A stretch of DNA of 8,070 bases from Clostridia bacterium (lineage in GTDB: Bacteria > Bacillota_A > Clostridia > Oscillospirales > CAG-382), in NCBI GenBank assembly GCA_017517985.1, contig JAFWWX010000205.1:1-8070 (forward strand). Direction: 5' to 3'. Under the pieces are notes generated by a model. That model ran no database searches. It saw nothing but the letters and a program-made list of their open reading frames with translations, and was not told where the DNA came from. Position numbers and translations under genes: made by a program. Below, piece by piece: positions 5,091 to 8,070 of this stretch; the stretch's first letter is position 1, and every line of letters begins with the position of its first letter.

Positions 5091-5819
5091 TTATTTTTGT
5101 TTCAGCTTCATCATATTAACTATATAATCGTATTCTTCAATGAGTAATTTAACATCTGCATTGTTATCATCTCTCATACGGTTTATTAATGTATCTGTTA
5201 ATAGATTGACAGAAGTGAAGTTTGGAGCCTCACAGTCTTTTATGTTGTCTGCTAATAAAAAACAACTTATTAAAGTGCATTTTAAACAAAATAGAGCCTC
5301 ATCATACCTTTTTTCATCTAAAGCTGCAAGTTTTAATAGCCGTGAATTGTAAAAAACGGTGCCACATCTAATCATATCTAGTTTACATAAATAATCGTAA
5401 ATACTTATATCATTTTCGTTGAAAAATAAAGGATTATAAAAAGTATTGTTAAAGGCATTTTTTATTTCCTCAACAATTCTATGCTCGGTGCAACCGTCAA
5501 AATTCACCCATTTCAATTCATTAGTTTTACTTAGCTGACATATTGAATTTCCAGCATTATAATTGGTTAAAATAACTTTTTTCGAACGACCGTCATTTAG
5601 TGTTTCGTGCCATATATCAATGTGTATATCATAAAAGCATCTATTTGTATTATAAAAGCAATTTTCCAATCTATTATATACTACATGATTTGTGTCGCGG
5701 TAGATTTCAGCGATAGCGTAATATTTATTGCGGAACACTTTAAAATATGTGCTGCTTCCTTCATATTTTTCAAAGCCATTTTCTTTTAAAAACTTTTTTA
5801 ACGAAGCAACTATGCTCAT
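5091..5819 (-). CDS. Protein of unknown function, 242 residues
   Basis: I do not recognise a family. The protein is soluble-looking with no signal peptide or membrane segment. The first 20 residues (SLKKFLKENGFEKYEG) look like an amphipathic helix. Residues about 25-110 alternate aromatic and charged residues as in a beta-rich domain (YFKVFRNKYYAIAEIYRD; FYDIHIDIWHETLNDG). The C-terminal half is helical and unusually cysteine-rich (FCLKCTLISCFLLADNIKDC). The opening weakly recalls DUF4304-type proteins, but not enough for a call. ATG at 5819 has AAGGAGG eight bases upstream, and a TTGACA/TATTGT promoter lies about 75 bases before it, so it is probably a single-gene unit ending at the hairpin at 5022. 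Composition is strongly AT-rich, unlike guaB, consistent with acquired cargo. Confidence 0.75.
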   Translation of the reverse strand: MSIVASLKKFLKENGFEKYEGSSTYFKVFRNKYYAIAEIYRDTNHVVYNRLENCFYNTNRCFYDIHIDIWHETLNDGRSKKVILTNYNAGNSICQLSKTNELKWVNFDGCTEHRIVEEIKNAFNNTFYNPLFFNENDISIYDYLCKLDMIRCGTVFYNSRLLKLAALDEKRYDEALFCLKCTLISCFLLADNIKDCEAPNFTSVNLLTDTLINRMRDDNNADVKLLIEEYDYIVNMMKLKQK

Positions 5820-5893
5820 TATTTAAGCCTCCTTAAATTGGAACCGACACTAAAAATCCTCCTGCAGTTGAACCAACAGTCAATGCAGTTTAA

Positions 5894-5922
5894 ACAATAA
5901 AAATCGTACAGTATGCTGTCAA
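5894..5922 (-). promoter_or_regulatory. Promoter of the 242-residue protein gene
   Basis: TTGACA (5917-5922), a 17-base spacer and TATTGT (5894-5899) on the - strand, about 75 bases before the ATG at 5819. Confidence 0.6.
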
Positions 5923-5967
5923 AACATATACCATCTGTTCCATTATTTGAGGAATAGGTACTAGGTT

Positions 5968-6078
5968 TTAATCCTTTATTGTAACAGTTTCAGTTGTAAT
6001 ATTACCGTTATCATCATAGATACAACCGTAACCCATTGAAACATCGTTAAGAGTGTTTTCCAGAGCAGAAATAAGTTC
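5968..6078 (-). pseudogene. C-terminal relic of an unidentified gene
   Basis: Thirty-six sense codons of protein-like sequence follow an in-frame TAG and have no start or ribosome binding site. They begin ELISALENTLNDVSMGYG, continue CIYDDNGNITTE and end TVTIKD before TAA. The amino-acid composition is that of a real protein end, not of random AT-rich DNA. In the same frame, after two further stops, TALTVGSTAGGFLVSVPI (5836-5889) also looks protein-like. The likeliest reading is the decayed 3' end of a gene whose body was deleted or replaced by the kinase operon. Family not recognised. Confidence 0.5.
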
Positions 6079-6097
6079 CTAGTTTTTAATTTGACTT

Positions 6098-7027
6098 TTA
6101 TATATTTTTCATCTCTTTTTTTAATCGAGCAAAATTCAGGTCTTCCCAAAGAGGTATGGTATGTCCGCCTTTAAGCCTCATTGATGCTTCAAGCATTGCA
6201 CCGTAATAGGCGACCCTGAAATCAGTAAATTCAGAAAGTTGACATTTTCTCTTATAAGTTTCATATAAGCCGTAAGCATCGCCCCACATATTGCGAAGCT
6301 GAAATAAGTCATATTCTCTGTCTGCCCGAATGCTGCCACAAGGGTCTATAAAAGCAGTAAGTTTAAATGTCTTAGGATCAGCCATTATATTCATAATATT
6401 AAGGTCGGCATGTATAAGTACGGGAGTGGTGTTTTCCTGAGGCAGATTATTAAAAAGTTTTGTCGCTTCATAAAGTAAATCCATTTTTTTCTTGCTAAAT
6501 TTGCCATTGTCGCTTAATTCCTTCAATGACTTAAGCCAAGGTTCCTGTCTTTTTATTTTATAATAGTCATACCAACTATCAAAAGTTGGGTTTGATAAAG
6601 AACCAAACTTATCGTTTGTAACACTGTGCCATTCAAGCATACCTGAAATAACCTCATCAGCAAATTGTTGCTTTTGACTTTTACTTTTTATTAAATAGAT
6701 GGGATTTAATACATTTTTACCCTCAACAAAGCTCATAGCTAAAATTGCAGTATCATCATCTTCATATGTAAAAATGACTTCCGGCATTTTAATACTTGTA
6801 TTTTTCGCTAAAAAATCAAGCTGATAGGCTTCTTCAGTATGCATTTCCTGAAGCTTGTAACCTTTGACAGCAATGTTTTCACCATCGGACAGAAAAACTT
6901 TATAAACCCTACCGTAACTACCGCCGCCGATAAACTTAATTTTAATAGCTTCTTTATTAAGCTTTTCATAAATAATACGAGGTAAGATTGATTGCAGATG
7001 TTTGTCACTGTTATCAAGAATTTTCAT
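6098..7027 (-). CDS. APH/fructosamine-kinase-family phosphotransferase
   Basis: A small-molecule kinase with the protein-kinase-like fold of the aminoglycoside phosphotransferase and fructosamine kinase superfamily; 309 residues, normal length. Visible elements are a glycine loop (FIGGGSYGRVYKV, about 33-44), ATP-binding Lys55 in AVKGY, the segment WHSVTNDKFGSL (133-144) typical of fructosamine-kinase-like members, the catalytic loop HADLNIMN with His206, Asp208 and Asn213, and metal-binding Asp228 in IDPCGS followed by REYDLFQL. All catalytic residues are intact. An ATG 11 codons upstream (7060) is possible, but it lies inside the preceding gene. AGGAG sits eight bases before ATG at 7027, which is chosen. 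It forms an operon with the membrane protein gene 19 bases upstream. The substrate cannot be read from sequence; a sugar, sugar-amine or similar metabolite is as likely as an antibiotic. Confidence 0.85.
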   Translation of the reverse strand: MKILDNSDKHLQSILPRIIYEKLNKEAIKIKFIGGGSYGRVYKVFLSDGENIAVKGYKLQEMHTEEAYQLDFLAKNTSIKMPEVIFTYEDDDTAILAMSFVEGKNVLNPIYLIKSKSQKQQFADEVISGMLEWHSVTNDKFGSLSNPTFDSWYDYYKIKRQEPWLKSLKELSDNGKFSKKKMDLLYEATKLFNNLPQENTTPVLIHADLNIMNIMADPKTFKLTAFIDPCGSIRADREYDLFQLRNMWGDAYGLYETYKRKCQLSEFTDFRVAYYGAMLEASMRLKGGHTIPLWEDLNFARLKKEMKNI

Positions 7028-7046
7028 TACACATACTCCTTGCTTT

Positions 7047-7499
7047 TCATTTAACAGCAATCAGCTGTCGTGAATATTTTGCATAAACTATATCACCGTA
7101 GTATTCTTCTTTTGGATTCTGTGATAGTTCAAAAAAGTTCACGCCTAACACTTTAATGCTTTTACCCTCTTTCGGAAAAGCATCCGCTATTCCGTAAAAC
7201 ATTATACTTCCTGAATTCTTAAGAACATTGGTTTCATCAACAACTAATTTCGCATCCTCAATGGTTATATAATTGCTTTGCTGCAAATCGACCACTCTCG
7301 GAACCAAAACAAGCGTAAAACAAAAACTTGCACATATTAAAATTACTATCAGCAAAACTCTTATTTTCTTTAAATTGTATTTATTTTTCAAGAGAACACA
7401 CGCAATCAACGCAACTAAATTAACAGATAAAATAACTGTATATGATTTTGCAATAGTTTCGATTATGTATTCTAATGTTTCTTTATATGCTTCTATCAT
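7047..7499 (-). CDS. Two-helix membrane protein with exported C-terminal domain, unknown function
   Basis: 150 residues. Two hydrophobic helices span about 20-37 (SYTVILSVNLVALIACVLL) and 47-67 (VLLIVILICASFCFTLVLVP), joined by a short basic loop (KNKYNLKKIR). By the positive-inside rule the loop is cytoplasmic, and both ends, including the 80-residue C-terminal part (YYGDIVYAKYSRQLIAVK at the end), are outside. No family is recognised. It is the first gene of an operon with the kinase, 19 bases apart, under the promoter at 7587. ATG at 7499 has only a weak purine-rich ribosome binding site and is directly preceded in frame by TGA AAT. Fourteen sense codons with an ATG and better AGGAG placement lie before that TGA. 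The start is therefore less certain than for its neighbours. Confidence 0.72.
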   Translation of the reverse strand: MIEAYKETLEYIIETIAKSYTVILSVNLVALIACVLLKNKYNLKKIRVLLIVILICASFCFTLVLVPRVVDLQQSNYITIEDAKLVVDETNVLKNSGSIMFYGIADAFPKEGKSIKVLGVNFFELSQNPKEEYYGDIVYAKYSRQLIAVK

Positions 7500-7551
7500 A
7501 TTTCATCTTTCTCTTAATAACTGAACTGTTATTTTTAAATGGTACATACAT
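7483..7551 (-). CDS. Leader ORF overlapping the start of the membrane protein gene
   Basis: ATG at 7551 stands six bases after AGGAG and about 29 bases after the predicted transcription start. It opens a 22-codon frame (MYVPFKNNSSVIKRKMKYDR...) whose TAA lies 17 bases inside the next gene. An alternative ATG at 7547 gives 14 codons (MYHLKITVQLLRER) ending in TGA at 7503, three bases before the ATG at 7499 and in the same frame as that gene. Either would couple ribosomes onto the weakly initiated membrane protein gene. It may also be that the second frame was once the true N-terminus, cut by a nonsense mutation. Confidence 0.4.
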   Translation of the reverse strand: MYVPFKNNSSVIKRKMKYDRSI

Positions 7552-7586
7552 AAATTTCTCCTATACTTTAATCGAACTTCATAACA

Positions 7587-7615
7587 ATTATATCAGTTCT
7601 TATATATTAAATCAA
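7587..7615 (-). promoter_or_regulatory. Promoter of the membrane protein and kinase operon
   Basis: TTGATT (7610-7615), a 17-base spacer and a perfect TATAAT (7587-7592) on the - strand. Confidence 0.8.
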
Positions 7616-7621
7616 CTTAAC

Positions 7622-7654
7622 CCTACTGCCGGCGGCAATAGCAACAGCAGTAGG
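7622..7654. terminator. GC-rich hairpin between the signal-peptide gene and the kinase operon
   Basis: CCTACTGC (7622-7629) pairs with GCAGTAGG (7647-7654) around a 17-base loop containing GCCGGC. It lies 18 bases after the stop of the small secreted protein gene and just before the next promoter, where a terminator is expected. No good T run follows on the - strand, so the call is tentative. Confidence 0.45.
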
Positions 7655-7671
7655 CGTTGTTTACCCTTGTC

Positions 7672-7944
7672 TTATAAAAGTTTGCCTATCCACGGACCGA
7701 TGGTTCCGCCAACAGCACCAAAGACAACTATAACAAACATCAAAAAATAAGATCTAACATTTTCAAAAAATAACATTATTCCGGACTTTTCAGCTGTTTT
7801 TTCATCTTCGGGAATCACATTTTCTTCTGTAACATATTTATACTCATCTTCAATTTCAGAATGAGCAAAGCTCACACAATTTATGGTAAAGAGCATAGTA
7901 ACACACAAAAGAAGCGACAATACTTTATAAAAAATCCTTTTCAT
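7672..7944 (-). CDS. Small secreted or membrane peptide with Sec signal, unknown function
   Basis: 90 residues. Basic start MKRIFYK, then a hydrophobic core (about 8-22) and a signal-peptidase-I-like site S-F-A at 25-27, giving a mature part of about 63 residues. Cys23 does not lie in a proper lipobox. The mature part begins acidic (HSEIEDEYKYVTEENVIPEDEK) and ends in one hydrophobic helix (about 65-86) rich in glycines spaced GxxxG (GAVGGTIGPWIG), suggesting tight helix packing in the membrane. No family is recognised. ATG at 7944 has AAAGGA eight bases upstream. The gene starts 23 bases after the stop of the gene entering from the right edge, so the two probably share a transcript. Confidence 0.72.
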   Translation of the reverse strand: MKRIFYKVLSLLLCVTMLFTINCVSFAHSEIEDEYKYVTEENVIPEDEKTAEKSGIMLFFENVRSYFLMFVIVVFGAVGGTIGPWIGKLL

Positions 7945-7967
7945 AGCATAAATCCTTTCTGCAAAAA

Positions 7968-8070
7968 TTATTTTATCTTGCCCAATACAAGCGAATAAGG
8001 CTCAGGCTTACCGATTTCATCCGTACTCATTTTATCGAGTGTAAGTGTCATTTTAAGGAATGTTTCAATC
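7968..8070 (-). CDS. C-terminal end of an unidentified gene (5' part outside window)
   Basis: The - strand is open from the window edge to TAA at 7968. The last 33 residues include MTLTLDKMSTDEIGKPEP and end SLVLGKIK. The sequence is protein-like and is followed 23 bases later by the signal-peptide gene on the same strand. Too little is present to name a family. Confidence 0.65.
   Translation of the reverse strand, partial: IETFLKMTLTLDKMSTDEIGKPEPYSLVLGKIK

Noticed and set aside
7273..7750. + strand ORFs antisense to the membrane protein and signal-peptide genes
   Set aside because: They are shadows of AT-rich - strand genes, without ribosome binding sites or domains, and cross a - strand promoter.
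1..8070. CRISPR array, insertion sequence with terminal repeats, or phage structural genes
   Set aside because: No regularly spaced repeats, transposase or capsid/tail-like proteins were found on either strand.

Overview
The window looks like a low-GC Firmicute of the class Clostridia (Oscillospiraceae/Lachnospiraceae-like gut lineage). This rests on the style of the IMP dehydrogenase, the strong AGGAGG ribosome binding sites with many TTG/ATG starts, the TTGACA/TATAAT promoters with 17-bp spacers, a Firmicute-type LexA-like box, and very AT-rich accessory DNA. No species can be named from sequence alone.

Left part (1 to about 1.7 kb, all + strand) is chromosomal backbone. It holds the 3' two-fifths or so of an IMP dehydrogenase gene (guaB) with a textbook terminator, then a self-contained regulator gene (XRE helix-turn-helix plus two membrane helices) whose promoter overlaps a perfect 16-bp palindrome. 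Next comes a tRNA promoter followed by the 5' half only of a tRNA-Leu, about 145 bp of foreign-looking sequence, and a complete tRNA-Leu(CAA) with encoded CCA and a strong terminator.

Middle part (1.75 to 4.7 kb, all genes on the - strand) is the recombination and control end of an integrated mobile element, probably an integrative conjugative or mobilizable element abutting tRNA-Leu. In transcription order there is a small four-cysteine zinc-ribbon protein under a strong promoter with a LexA-like box, a terminator, a DeoR-type HTH protein, a 300-bp structured non-coding stretch, an unlisted 38-codon ORF, an excisionase-like protein that most likely starts at TTG, and a full-length tyrosine integrase with all catalytic residues. 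No relaxase, coupling protein, replication gene or second attachment site is visible, so the element type and right boundary are not determined.

Right part (4.7 to 8.07 kb, all genes on the - strand) is AT-rich accessory cargo. It holds a 242-residue protein of unknown function, a C-terminal relic of a vanished gene, an APH/fructosamine-kinase-fold phosphotransferase in an operon with a two-helix membrane protein (preceded by overlapping leader ORFs and an in-frame stop), a small secreted/membrane peptide with a Sec signal, and the 3' end of a gene entering from the right edge. Whether this part belongs to the same element cannot be settled here.

The points most worth a second look are the LexA-like control of the zinc-ribbon gene, the GGADGPT motif grafted into the membrane-bound XRE regulator, the broken tRNA-Leu with repeated anticodon-loop sequence around a palindrome, and the structured RNA-like region upstream of the excisionase. 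Nothing here proves a new system; the kinase/membrane operon and the 242-residue protein are simply unassigned.
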